NCBI GenBank assembly: GCA_963575745.1
Contig: CAUYUJ010016070.1
Span: 220,019 to 284,018, forward strand
Source: Prorocentrum cordatum
Taxonomy: Eukaryota; Sar; Dinophyceae; Prorocentrales; Prorocentraceae
Direction of reading: 5' to 3'
Length of the DNA: 64,000 nt
How positions within the stretch are numbered: position 1 is the first letter of the stretch; each line of letters starts with the position of its first letter. The position numbers and the translations under genes are program-made. Shown in pieces: positions 52,704-63,641 of this stretch. The notes below the pieces were generated by a model. The model had not been told where the DNA came from and ran no database searches. It worked only from the letters and a program-made list of their open reading frames with translations.

Positions 52704-53562
52704 CTATGGACGCAAATCTCCTATGGATGTGGAACGCCGACGTGCCGTCCGAATCCCTAATGCTTGCCCTTTCGTTTCCCTATCCTTCCTGCCAATTGTT
52801 CGAGGTTTCCTTTTAGTGGGGCATTGGGCATTCTCCAAATTGCTCATCTTCACAACTCGGTGGGCGAAATCCGGGTAGTTTGCGTCTGAGAACCAGGCCT
52901 CCCAGTCCGTCCCGTAATCCATCTTGAGGCTGCCATTGTCGATGGCGACGCGCTCTGCGAGCTCCTGGCCTGCCCTGACCGTGCCTTCCTCCGGATCTGC
53001 CCAAGCAGCCTTGGCTTCGTAACCCCAGTGTTTCAACAAACACTTAGCTCCGAACACCGTGGAAGTTTTTATACCTTCTGGGAATGGTTGGTCCTGCTGT
53101 GCCCAAAGGGGATTGCCCCCCTCATTGAAAGAGCCGTTCTGGAAGATGGTTACCGCAACATTCCTGTCATACTTTTGGACGATTGTTGCGAAGATGATGC
53201 TTCGGAACTCCCACTTTGAGTCGATGTCCTCTGGCTTTATATGCGCCTCCCAAAAGCTGTTGATGACCCACCTCTTCGCGGAATCCAGGTCCCCGATCGA
53301 TTGAAACCTCCAAACACCATGGTTTTGTACTTTTCCTGGTCTCTGTGGCGTTCGGGCCGGCGACCAGGAACATAGACAGCTGCACCTCTAACACTCGAAT
53401 ATTCTTCATTACGTCGTTGGCGCTCGCATTGGAACGAATATCGTTCAGGTGAACGCTGTTCTCGACGCTCGTGAGACGTATCGACACCTCTTCAATTATC
53501 TCCTCCGAGCTCCCGACCCGCTCCTCCACTGAGCTCACCCTCGTCCCCACTGCCCCGCTCAT
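52704..53562 (-). pseudogene. Frameshifted gene fragment of unknown function, coiled-coil N-terminus
   Basis: Starts MSGAVGTRVSSVEERVGSSE at 53562, a heptad-like segment (V-S-S-V-E, I-I-E-E-V, L-T-S-V-E). The sense then moves through two frame changes near 53345 and 53295, with KYKTMVFGGFNRSG read in one frame and DLDSAKRWVINSFW then HIKPEDIDSKWEFRSIIFAT in another. It ends GAKCLLKHWGYEAKAAW, MDYGTDWEAWFSDANYPDF and a basic tail, stop at about 52704. The coding character (charged, aromatic, low repeat) is good. I recall similar leading domains in dinoflagellate retroelement-type predicted proteins but cannot name a function. Confidence 0.5.
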
Positions 53563-53626
53563 CTGGAGAAAACTTCCTCTCGGGGTTGGTCATCGCGGTC
53601 CGCAATGGACACGCTTCGTTTAACGG

Positions 53627-53792
53627 GCGAAGAACGGTATAACATAAACTTTTTCGCTGTCGGGGGCGCCTGTCCCGCGGCGGCTGGAAAGTTTATACCC
53701 TTACGGTGGCACCGTAGGGGTATAAACTTTCCAGCCGCCCAGGGACAGGCGCCCCCGACAGCGAAACAGTTTATTTTATACCGTTCTTCGCT
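53627..53792. mobile_element. 166-bp near-perfect hairpin (MITE-like)
   Basis: Left arm GCGAAGAACGGTAT…CTGTCGGGGGCGCCTGTCCC…GGCTGGAAAGTTTATACCC pairs with the right arm GGGTATAAACTTTCCAGCC…GGGACAGGCGCCCCCGACAG…ATACCGTTCTTCGC around a small TACGGTGGCACCGTA centre. Arms are about 78 nt with few mismatches, so the insertion is young or the structure is maintained. It shares TATAAACTTTC with the other inverted-repeat family here. Confidence 0.85.
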
Positions 53793-53959
53793 CGCTGATT
53801 CGTCCCTGAGAAGCCAGGCGATCTCATGGAGCGCTGGTCGGTGAGCGTCTGCACCTGCGGATCCTGAAGCTGCTGCTACTGGTGGTCCTGCCAGGCCTCT
53901 GGAGGGGTAGATGGCGCCTGCTGTGGGGCCAGTGGCGAAGAAATCTGATGTACTTCTGG

Positions 53960-54046
53960 GCGAGGAGGGGGAGGAGGAGGAGGAGGAGGAGGAGGAGGAG
54001 GAGGAGGAGGAGGAGGAGGAGGAGGAGGAGGAGGAGGAGGAGGAGG
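53960..54046. repeat. (GGA)n tract
   Basis: Pure GGA repeat, lying downstream of the spliced-leader relic on the minus strand. Confidence 0.92.
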
Positions 54047-54430
54047 GGTAAGGAAGCAGCGTCGAGGTCATCCAGCCCATCCATCTCGTGGAGCGGGCTG
54101 GGCAGGTGTCGGCGCGCGTCGCGCGCAAGAGCTGCTCCAACTGGTGTCCCTGGCGGCCGCGCGTTCGTGCCGGCCGTCGGGAGGTAAAGGTATGGGAAAG
54201 GAAAGCTGGGAACCCTTCGGAACGGCTGCCTGCCATAGGGGCAAAACAAACCTACCTCGCTTTTGACCACCCTCGCTTCCAAGAGATACCAAACGATGCC
54301 AAACCACGGCCTGTACTGGTCAGGCCGCTTGACGAGGAGGCGCGTGGTATGACTTGGTTTTGCCTGGAAGCGAAAGCGGGGTAGGTAATTCACGCTCTGA
54401 TGCCAGTTGATCGCCGCCCACGCGCGCGCG
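54047..54430 (-). pseudogene. Possible retroposed cDNA downstream of the spliced-leader relic
   Basis: Minus-strand sequence following the relic is open in one frame for over 100 codons (INWHQSVNYLPRFRFQAKPS, then FGIVWYLLEARVV) before running into a (CCT)n tract. The leader itself is read in the same frame, so the frame being open proves little. The source gene is not recognised. By position it is the insert expected of a recycled mRNA. Confidence 0.35.
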
Positions 54431-54467
54431 CTCGAGCCAAAACGGCTTGAGCCAAGATGGCTACGGA
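54431..54467 (-). other. Dinoflagellate spliced-leader relic, full copy plus truncated copy
   Basis: On the minus strand, 54467-54446 matches the 22-nt dinoflagellate spliced leader (TCCGTAGCCATCTTGGCTC then AAG) at 21 of 22 positions, the change being one T to C. It is followed at once by a 15-nt CCGTTTTGGCTCGAG (54445-54431), which matches the leader's last 15 nt, CCATTTTGGCTCAAG, at 13 of 15. That truncation point is exactly what results when a new leader is spliced to the internal AG of an older, genome-encoded leader. Confidence 0.88.
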
Positions 54468-54861
54468 CCCTCAAAATCCAGGACGCGCTCGTCAAAAAAC
54501 GTCGGCAAACCCGAGTTCGGGCGCTCTCGAGTTTTACGTCCACCCGATCCTTATTCCCTGTTCCTCGTTCTCCCCCGCTGGATCTTGCAAGGTCCTGGTT
54601 TGCAATGTCCTGGTTTCGGGCCCCCTGGTGACGAGGCCTCCGCAAGTAAGGGTCAATTAATTGCGTTTTGTGTTTTCGCTTTGTTTGCACTTGAAGCAGT
54701 CTGGGAGATTCAGCAGAACAGCACTTTGCAACACCTCTGGAGTCGCGACCATCTCCCAAGGTCCCCAGAACGAAAAAAGAACGACAACCGAATCGGAACA
54801 AACACTGTCCTCGAGGGTGTCCCAAACATTGCGTTGGCCAGAGAAAAGAATTTACATAGGC

Positions 54862-55008
54862 ATAAACTTTCAGAGGTCTGCGCGGATTTCTTGGATCGGC
54901 GCTGGGCCCTCCTTCCCAGCGCGCTCCGCGCGCCAGGGGCGGCGCCGGAGGCGCCGACGCGGGGGCCCAGCGCCGATCCCAGAATTCCGCGCGGAGCTCC
55001 GAAACTTC
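54862..55008. mobile_element. Inverted-repeat element, ATAAACTTTC family, copy 2
   Basis: Left arm ATAAACTTTCAGAGGTCTGC…GGATCGGCGCTGGGCCC (54863-54909) pairs with GGGCCCAGCGCCGATCC…GAGCTCCGAAACTT (54963-55007). Arms are about 46 nt. The GC-rich centre (CGCGCTCCGCGCG, GGCGCCGGAGGCGCC) is itself palindromic. Copy 1 is at 12335-12455. Confidence 0.8.
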
Positions 55009-55239
55009 TGTTCGTGCAAAAACTTCCTCTTCGATTGGCCCGGCCCTGTCCAGCAGGCTTGGAGGCGCGTAAGATGGGTGGGCGGTGCGTGTGGGGGGGG
55101 GGTAGCGAAGGCTGCCGAAAAGGGGCCCTTTTAGAGCTCCTTGACATGGGGACCTTTAGGGACCCAGGTGGGGAGGCCTTCAGGGCCCGAAATAGGGCAC
55201 CTTTCTCCCCCTCTGCGCCATGTATGAGGGGCAACGATC

Positions 55240-55310
55240 GGGGGGAGGCACCGACCTGGATTCGGCGGTGCATCGCCGATAGATCGGCGATAATCCAGAA
55301 GCCGCATTGA
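55240..55310. repeat. GCCGATCTATCGGCGAT dispersed motif (partner 8395-8450)
   Basis: The reverse complement holds ATCGCCGATCTAT, GGCGATG and CCGAATCCAGGTCG, in the order found at 8395-8450 inside a phosphodiesterase intron. Confidence 0.55.
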
Positions 55311-55329
55311 AGTGATCATTTGTTTTTTG

Positions 55330-55410
55330 GCCCCCCCTCTGTCACAGAGGGGGTCTGGGATGCCCCCCCTCTGTCACAGAGGGGGTCTGAGATGCCCCCC
55401 CCTCTGTCAC
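55330..55410. repeat. Tandem palindrome CCCCCTCTGTCACAGAGGGG
   Basis: Three copies, the first two followed by GTCTG(G/A)GATGCC. Each is a perfect or near-perfect hairpin (CCCCCTCTGT / ACAGAGGGGG). The third copy has a G change (CACGGAGG). Confidence 0.85.
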
Positions 55411-56269
55411 GGAGGACCTCGTTCTGGGTGCTCTTCTGCCACGGGAGCTCCCGATACGATTGGAAACGATAAAATGTGATAGCGGGATGGGGGATTGGAG
55501 GGGGAGGGAGAAGAAAACGATGAAGGAGAGGAGGCAACGACAGCACCGATGAAAGCACCGTTTCTTTTTCCTTCTCCGCTCGGGCAGCGGTCGCCGAGCA
55601 CGACGGCGCGCGCGAGTCGCCGCCGCTCACGATGCATTGGCAAGGCCTCCGCTGCTGCGGAGGGTCGACGTTCGGCCGATGAGGCCTCCCTCCGCTGCTG
55701 CGGAGGGGCGGCTCCTGTGCGATGGTTCAACTAAGCTTTTCCCAGGGATTGGTTTCGGGGGGGGGTTCGACCCACCTCCAAGTCGTGGTCGCGACCTCCC
55801 AGTGCCCCTGGCCGCTACTCCACCCACTGTGGCTGCTCCACCAGTCACTGGGGCGTTGGTCGCTGCCGAATGCAACTTGCATGTCGCGCCAGGCGGAGTC
55901 GACCATGCGGTCCTGCAGCGAGGAAGCCTCGCCGCTCGGCTGTTGCCACTCGCGCTCCTCGCCCTCCTTGGTGCGCCACCACTCATCCCTGCGCCACTCC
56001 TCGTCTGTTGGTTGCTGCCGTGGCGTTTGTGGCCTCCGCTGCTGCGGGGGCTCTGGCGGCTCGTGGCCGAGGGCAGCGATCGCGTCCGAGATGTAGATGG
56101 CGGCGCCGCGCTGCCCTCGCTGCTCCAGCGGCGCAGGCCCTGGAGATGGGCACTGCGGGGTCGGCTGCCACCTGGGGGGTGATAAATAATTATTTCTATA
56201 TCCCCTCCCTGTCAACTCCCGCCCCTTCCCGACACTCATTTCCTTATGTCATCCCTCGTCCTGCTCAGC
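55411..56269. other. 3' flank of the nuclease gene
   Basis: Holds three of the short hairpins (55646, 55688, 56032) and otherwise unassigned GC-rich sequence. Confidence 0.45.
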
Positions 56270-58377
56270 CTATTCCTCATTCCCTCTCCTCCCTCCTGCC
56301 CTCCCCGTGCTCCACCGCCCCTCTCCCCCCCTCCCCCTTTCAACCCCCCGCCGCGACCTTCCATCGCCAGCCGCGGGCATGTCGCGGCCGTCGTCCGCGC
56401 TTTCGTCTGCCCATCTTGGTGGGCGCCACGCCTGTTGGGCGCGCTCGTCTTGCTCGTCCCTCTCGCTGTGCTGCTCTGGTGCCTGGCGCTCGGGTCCGTG
56501 CTGCTCGGGCGGCAGCGGCGCCCTGAGCGCAGCTGCCAGCTGTTTCTGGGCGCGCCTGTCTTTCTTCTCTTTGGCTCTCTCCTGCTTCCTCCCCGGCGAA
56601 CGCACGCTGGCCATGCGCATTTGGAACAGGAGAGGGTAGTGGGCGCCGCCGTGCCAGCGCCCCTCCACCTCCACGGTCTCTGGCGGGAACGTCTTCTGCA
56701 ACGCGCGGAAGAGGGTCACCTCGCGATTACTAGAGAAGCGGTGGTCCCCTCTAGCCTCAGCCTCGGCGCGCCTCAGTTTCTCACTCTCCTTCTCTTGGGT
56801 CTTGCGTTGGCATTCCTCTGACTGAGTCAGTAAATCCTGGAGGTGCTCGCGGGCGTCTTTTTTCGGGTAGTAGCAAGAGTAAGGCATCCCAGGGCCTCCG
56901 TTCTGGCTGTGGTGCCAGTACGTCGGCTGCGATGATGGGCTGGTGGCGGCCCCCGCTGCTGCGGGGGCCTCTGCCTTGCTTCTGTTACGGTACCCGATCT
57001 CACCGATCACCGACTTGCGTGCGAAGAGCAACCCCGTCTCGTCTCTGTCGTGCACGGCGCTCAGCGGCCAGCACAGGGTGTACTCGCCAGGCCTGTTGAG
57101 AACGAAGATGCCGCAGCTGTCCAAGCACGGAGTGCCGTCCAATCCGCGCCAGAAGTACGCTGCTGCCGTCTCCAATCGCATGCCTAGACCCCGAAGACTC
57201 GGCAGCGTCTGTGTGAGCGCCATGTTGAAATCCCCACAAAGGATGTCAACGCTGTTGTCCTGCAAGATGGTCGCCAACCTCGGCCACCACGTCTTGTGAG
57301 CCTCGTTAAAGCCTCTGGATTTTTCGCCGTGTCGCGGTGGAGGTGCACCGCGCACACCCGCACTTTCGAGCCGAAGTGGGCGTAGGTTTGATCGAAGTAG
57401 AGCTCAACCACCATGATCCTCGAGAACGCTTCCATCTTGCGCCCTCTTGCTGTTCTGTAGTGGCCGTCGACACTCCTTTCCCAGTGGAGCAGCCGCATTT
57501 CGTAACACAGATTTGCGCGCGCAGCGATGCACAAGGACTTGTCCTCACGCCCGCGCAGGGTCAAGTATTCGTACTCTGGTCGATTCTGGAGCTGTTGGCA
57601 ATCGCCAACACTCGCAGCACGACTTCCTCTTGCTGTCGCCATCGCTGCTGCGGGGGCGACAAAAGGCCCACCGCTGCTGCTGCTTTGGCCCTCCGCTGCT
57701 GACGCGCCCGCTGCTGCGGGGGCGTCCGCCTGCAGCGGCGGTGGTCTCCCTGGCCGCTGTGGGATTGACTCCATCTGCTCCTCACATTCCGCAAAGCACG
57801 CCACGAGAGCAGGGCAATGCCGCAGCTGCAACTCAAGTCTCCGCCGCTGGTCCGCGTGGTTGGTCTCGCTCGGCATGGGGCCCCAGTTCCCGAACAGGAC
57901 GGAAAGGTTGCCCACGTTGTCGTTCCGTGGCCTGTTCACGTCAGCCGCTCTTCTTTCGCAGAAGAATTTTGGCGGGGCGGTGTCGCGAAGAACGCATTCG
58001 CGCCGCTCGACGTCGTTGGGCGGCCTGCAGCCCCTAAATTCCTGAGGCTCTTCGTCATCGCTCGGATCCACCACGGAGTCGCCTGGGCGGGTGCGTATCG
58101 TAGAAACTTCTGATCGCGCCGCCGCTGCTGAGCTTGAGACGCCAGGCGGCGCAGCCCCCGCTGCTGCGGGGGTGCCCTCTGGCACAAGGGCCCAAGGACC
58201 CTTCCAGGGTTCTGCCTGACCACCTACAGGTCGCCAAACCTTCCCAGATTTCGCTGTGAACACTGCCGTCAGTCGGCCCCGAGGCCCCGCTGCTGCGGGG
58301 CCCAATGGGCTGCTGCTGCTGCTGGTGGCCGCGGCCATCGCTCCCTGCCCCCGCGTTGCAGGGGGGGCGGCCGTCAC
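56270..58377 (-). pseudogene. Endonuclease/exonuclease/phosphatase-fold nuclease with one frame break
   Basis: Minus-strand frames 58377-57184 and 57355-56270 together read as one protein. The first has NLSVLFGNWGPM (Asn of the active site, residues about 157-168), LVACFAECEEQ (catalytic Glu) and VRVCAVHLHRDTAKN. The second continues RGFNEAHKTWWPRLATIL and VDILCGDFNMAL (Asp and Asn of the GDFN motif, about 57235-57215), then HDRDETGLLF and a charged C-terminal coiled region. The two join at an A5 run (plus-strand T5 at 57320-57324) by a 1-nt shift. Fold and motifs fit the AP-endonuclease-like domain of LINEs or related nucleases. No reverse transcriptase follows. Four of the short hairpins lie in the frame. 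It is a pseudogene, or intact with a homopolymer error. Confidence 0.7.
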
Positions 58378-58971
<594 letters not shown>

Positions 58972-61900
58972 TCAGAGGCCCCCAGCTGCAGGGAGCGCAA
59001 GCGCCAGGGAGCCAGACAGACGGCGTCGCGTCTCACTGTGCACAAACATGCTGAAAGCTCTCGGGTTGCCCCCCAAGTACTCGTCTATGACGTTCTGCAA
59101 CCATGTGGCAAACGTCTCCGGCCACTTTCCACCGAAGTCCTCCATGCCAGCGGCGTCCCATTCCCGCCGAAACCAGTCAAAATCTGACCGCTGAGCTGCA
59201 GAAAGCCCAGAACCCAAAATCGCAAGGCGATTCAGCGCGTCGCACCTCGACGTTCGACCCGCCGCGCCTCCGCAGCTGCGAAGGCCCGCGCCCAGCTCGG
59301 ATAACCCGACATGCTTCATCCTGTGTTTGATATCTATGGCTGCCTCTGCGTCTAAGAGTTTGGCTTGCTGTGTCCTCAGCAGCTTGCGCGCTTTCTTTAC
59401 GTCGCCCCCCAGGCGGGTTAGCTCTTCTCTGCGCCGCGCCTCGACATCCCGCTGTCGTTTCTCGTTTCTGAGCGTCGCCTCGCGGGCGTCCTCGCATGCT
59501 GCGAGGGCTCGCTGAACCCCAGGATCTTCCTTCGACACTTCACGCACTCGCCTCCGTTCTTTCCGTAATTGCGTCTCCATGAACGTGGCCCCCGCGATGT
59601 CGCCCCAGCTGCGCAACTCCTCAGCGATCGACGAATACGTTCTCATCAATTCAGACGTCTGCTCCGCAGTTTCCATACGAGACGTCGACAGGCCAGGCGG
59701 TGCCTCCAGCGCGCTCTCCCCCGCCGCTGCTGCGGTGAGACTTTGATTGGCCCATTCGTAGTCAAACTCGCCAGCGGCGCTCCACCCGTCGTCGCCCTCG
59801 CTCCCATCATCTTCATCTCCTTCGAGGGCGTCGACGGAATTGCCACCCTCAGTGCCCCCGCTGCTGCGGAGACCCTCGGCTGCGTCTTCCGCCCCCTCCA
59901 TGCCATGCCAAATCTTGTCGCCCTCGTCCAGAGCCGCGTCGTCTCCAAGGTTTGCGAACACGTCGTCGCAGTGGCCGCGTCGAGGGTGCGGGAGGACCAA
60001 TCGCATGATGTCTTTGTAAGTCCATCTCAAGCGCCCCGCCTGTACCTCTTCTTCGACCTCCGCTACTGCGGCGGCGACCTTCTTACGCATCCCCAACTTT
60101 CTCCAGAAATGGCCTGCCTCCTTGCATATGCGCGCGTCCAAGTCCGCATCCCGCAGATTTGCCTTGAAACCAGTTTCCCAGTACCCGTCTGCCGCAGCCA
60201 AGTGAAGACTCATTTGGGACATCACTTCCACCATCAAGTCAATGCATTCTAACTTGTCCAGCTGTGGGACGCACTGGCCCAGCCTCATGGCTCTCAGCAG
60301 CGCGGCTCCTTCTCTCTTCATGTACTCGCGCTTGGCGTGTTGATTCAGATGTGTGTCCACAGTTTGGAGGATTGGGGTTACGCCGCCCCCGTGCGGGATG
60401 AACACGTACCCTCGAGACCAACATAGCTTACTCACAAGCGGGGACAAGTGAGGGCCATGATCATCCGCCATCATAATTCTCCACTCCCGCTGCTGCGGAG
60501 GCTCTGGCAGATGAGGGAGGTGGCGGTCCAGGTACGCGAGCACGCACGGTGTCCGGTAAGACCCCTTGGTGCTGGTGGTCGCCGACACCCATCTGCCGAA
60601 CCCTCGGCGCCGAAGGTGTTCGAGCAGGCGCGGCCTCAACTTCTCTCCTCCCCCCTCCGCCTTGAACATGCACTCCATCGGTGGGGGGCCTTCTCTCCGC
60701 AGTCGATCCTTGTCGCTCATTGTCATGAAATTGGCCGCCCACCGCTCCCGCACCGCGCCGTGGCACTCCACCAGTGGCACTTCGACCCCCGCTACTGCGA
60801 GGGTCCTCACGCCAGCTGATCCTGTTTCATTGTGGTGGAAAGGCGACTGGTCGAAGTTCTCCATCTCGGGATCCTGCTCGTTGAGTAGCACGCACGCGGC
60901 GCGCACCCTAAACACGTTCAGCCAGCCTCGCTCGAGGCGCTCTTCCAAGACGGGCAGCGGGCACTTGTACTTCCTGTTCGGGTACCGCATGCTGAGGCCG
61001 TATTCCTTGCGCCAGGAGGCCCACCAGCGCGACCTCGACTCCACGGCGGCGGGTCGCTGCCCGATCCGCAGCTGCTGCGTGACGTACTCGCTCATGAGCT
61101 CCAACGCTTTGGTCTGGAGCATGCTTTGCGTGAACCTTGCTATCTTCGCTGGCTCTCTTTGGGTACTTCGCAGTCCACTTTTGATCATCTTCCAATCCAC
61201 ACTGTGCCGAATGGAACTCCACCATTCAAACAGAGCTTGCCGCAACCAAGGGCATTTTCGAGCTGGGCCCTGTCCCTGTTGTGGTATCCTTTTCCGCCCT
61301 TTCCACTTCAGGAGGCGCCCCTGCCCGTGCTGCTTCTCGTGTCCCCGCGGCTGCCGAACAGCCTCCGCCACTGCGGAGGCGTATTTCGACGACAGAAAAG
61401 CCTTGCGCCAGCGCCGCACAACGTGCGTGCGCTTCCTGAGAGGGAGACGGGACATGGAACCCCAGTCCCACGCATCCATGAATGAACGCGCCCCTCCATG
61501 CGGAAAGCGGTCTCCAGGCGTCCAGCCTAAAGAGCGCATGTGCTCGTCGAAAGCACCCGCTATCTCCATCCTCGAGCACAGGAGCGACGGGACCACCACG
61601 CGCTTCTTGTTCTGGGCGGGGGCTTTGCGCTCGCAGCCGCGGTTCCTGTACCTCGAGAGCTGCTCCTCCCGCTCTGCGGGCATCAGCTCCCGAGCTACGT
61701 CCAGGGCGCACGCAGCGTCTGTCAGTCCTGTCCACCATTGGATGGCTTGCACGAGCTCCTGACAGACAGCCCCGGCGTCGACTTCCACCACGGCCAAGTC
61801 CTCGGGTGGCGCCGCCGCTGCTGCGGCGGCAACGCCCTGTGCTCTCGGAGGGGCGGCGTGGCCAGGCTGCGGGACAAGTTCTTCGTCGTCTAAGGCGCTC

Positions 61901-62012
61901 TGCAGGCGACGAAGCTCCTGGACGTCATCCTGCGTGACTTCTTGTGTCAGGACCATCGCGTCGAAGAACCACGCCAGCCGCACCCTTTGCACGATGTAGC
62001 CCGCGATGTCCT
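58972..62012 (-). CDS. DDE-superfamily transposase, main exon
   Basis: Catalyses DNA cut-and-paste transposition if active. The frame begins at the acceptor CGCCAG|GACATC and runs about 1,013 codons to the stop. In numbering from the in-frame ATG at 62025, residues about 255-350 form a DNA-binding-like region (WLRQALFEWW, then SRWWASWRKEYGLSMRYPN) as in Tc5/CENP-B-type transposases. The DDE core follows with FDQSPFHHNE (Asp 392), IMMADDHGPHLS (Asp 521/522) and ILQTVDTHLNQHAKREY (Asp 557); the order and spacing resemble DDE_1/pogo-like enzymes. The C-terminal third is acidic then coiled-coil-like (…EARRREELTRLGGDVKKARK). Several short hairpins are embedded in it. The frame is intact, so this is the best preserved mobile gene in the window. 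Confidence 0.75.
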
Positions 62013-62184
62013 GGCGGGCGGGCATGGAGGAGGGGCAAGGAGACTCGGTGGGGAGGGCACGAGGGGAGAGAAGGGCGGGATGGGAGAGGCATGAAGGCAG
62101 AATGGGGAGACAAGGAGGGGAAGAGCATGTGGGGGCAGCAGAGATGGAAGCGAAGGATCAGGGTGGTCGGAGAGAGCAACTGTC
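62013..62184 (-). other. 172-nt GA-AG intron with 11-nt direct repeat
   Basis: The word CCGCCAGGACA occurs at 62181-62191 and 62009-62019. Splicing CAG|GACAGT at the donor to CAG|GACATC at the acceptor keeps the frame (…RELRQ|DIAGYIV…). A pyrimidine-rich stretch precedes the acceptor. The GA donor with AG|G acceptor is a known dinoflagellate variant. Confidence 0.65.
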
Positions 62185-63641
62185 CTGGCGGAGCTCCCTG
62201 CGAGACTCTCGCGTGGAAACCTCCTGGGTCATCTGCAACAATCCAAACCGCAGTCCCCGTCTGCGACTGTGGACACGACGAACACACCGAGAGCCGAATA
62301 GAAACCGCCCACCGTCGAAGCATCTCCCGTGAAATCCACAAAGTCGGTGGAGACGCCTGCGATAAAATGATTGCATCGAAACAAAGGGTACTCCTCCGAC
62401 ACGGGGGCCCAGTCCGGTGGCCCCGAGTCTCGGGGGACGGCGCAACACGCGATCGCGTCCACCGCAGGCTCGCGGGTTAACTCCTCTAGTTTCCACGGCG
62501 GCAAGACAGCTTTGCAAAGGTCGACTCTGTTGCGTCCTTCCCACACGTAGACGCGCACCTTCCGCAACAGCGCAAAGATTACGAAAGCAGAATATCCTAT
62601 CCACTCTCGGCCTCCCCCCGGCCTTCCGCGAATGCTGCGCGACAGCTTCATCAATTTCTCGAAGCACCTCTGGCCTTGTTCTGAAAGTGCCCCTGCAGGC
62701 GCCCCCGCTGCTGCGGGGGCGCCTGCAGGGGCAACCGCAGCGCCTGCTGTCGCGGCTGTCTGTTCACAGGCGGTAACTGCCGCAACTTCCGCCCCTGGAA
62801 GCACGGGTTCCGCTACGTCGCGAACAGCAAGCGGGGCGGGTTGGGGGAAAGCGACAGGGGCAACCTCCTTTGCTGAGAGAGCTGCTGTTGCCGCGGAGTC
62901 CTTCAAGACAGACTCCACTGCGGAAGCGGCCTCGGCGATTGCGTCGGCGCCAGGCGCGCCAGCAGGACCTACGGACGCCTCCGCTGTGGCGGGCTCTGCA
63001 GAAGGGCACGCGCACGGCGCCGCCGCCACTTCAGGAGGAGGCACGCACGCTTCCGCTGACGCACCCGCTGCTGCGGGGCCGTCAGAAGAGCCCACGTACG
63101 GCTCCGCTGCCACTTCAGCAGGGGCCACGCACGCCTCCGCTGACGGCCCCGCTGCTGCGGGGCCTTCAGCAGGGCCCACCGACGGCTCCGCTGCCGCTTC
63201 AGCAGGGGCCTCGCACGCCTCGGCCGGCGCCTCCGCTGCTGCGGGGGCTCCCGCTCCTGCGGGCCACCCGCCCGCGCATTGCACTAAATGCCAGGGCGCT
63301 TGCAAGTCTGACCACTTATTGTAGTCCACGGAACCGTCCGCCAGACGATGGTCGCTGGGACACGGCCACTGCGAGCAGAAATGAATCTTCTTACACATGC
63401 GTCTGCCAGAGTCATAATGGCAAGCCGCGCCGCTGCTGCGGCGCATAACGTACCCGAATCCGAATATTGTCCCCTTTAGTTTCCGTGGGTTCATGAGCAC
63501 GAAGTCGGGGTCTTTCTTTTTGTCTTCTTGGTACCAAAACTCCACAAATTCGTTGGCCTCGCGGTCGTGCCCGACTCGCAGAGGCGCGTTTGCAGGGCGA
63601 GCGTCTCCTGGGTCTGGAGGCGGAGCGGCTGCGGCTGCCAT
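62185..63641 (-). CDS. N-terminal part of the transposase protein: Cys/His region, Ala-Pro linker, OTU-like motif
   Basis: I start at ATG 63641-63639 (MAAAAAPPPD) because it leads directly into clear coding sequence (EANEFVEFWYQED, then CHYDSGRRMCKKIHFCSQWP, a possible zinc-binding cluster). An Ala/Pro/Glu-rich linker of about 150 residues is partly built from the short hairpins. Then come EWIGYSAFVIFALLRKVRVY, WKLEELTR and VVSTVADGDCGLDCC at about 62270-62235, where DGDC resembles the nucleophile motif of OTU cysteine proteases. The catalytic His is not identified. A 1-nt frame break lies just after (62228-62236), beyond which the sense continues MTQEVSTRESRRELRQ to the intron. Whether the break is real or a sequencing error is open. 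Confidence 0.6.

Noticed and set aside
53824-54825. 333-codon minus-strand frame
   Set aside because: It passes through a (CCT)n tract and the spliced-leader relic; only the part after the leader is kept, as a weak retroposed-cDNA candidate.
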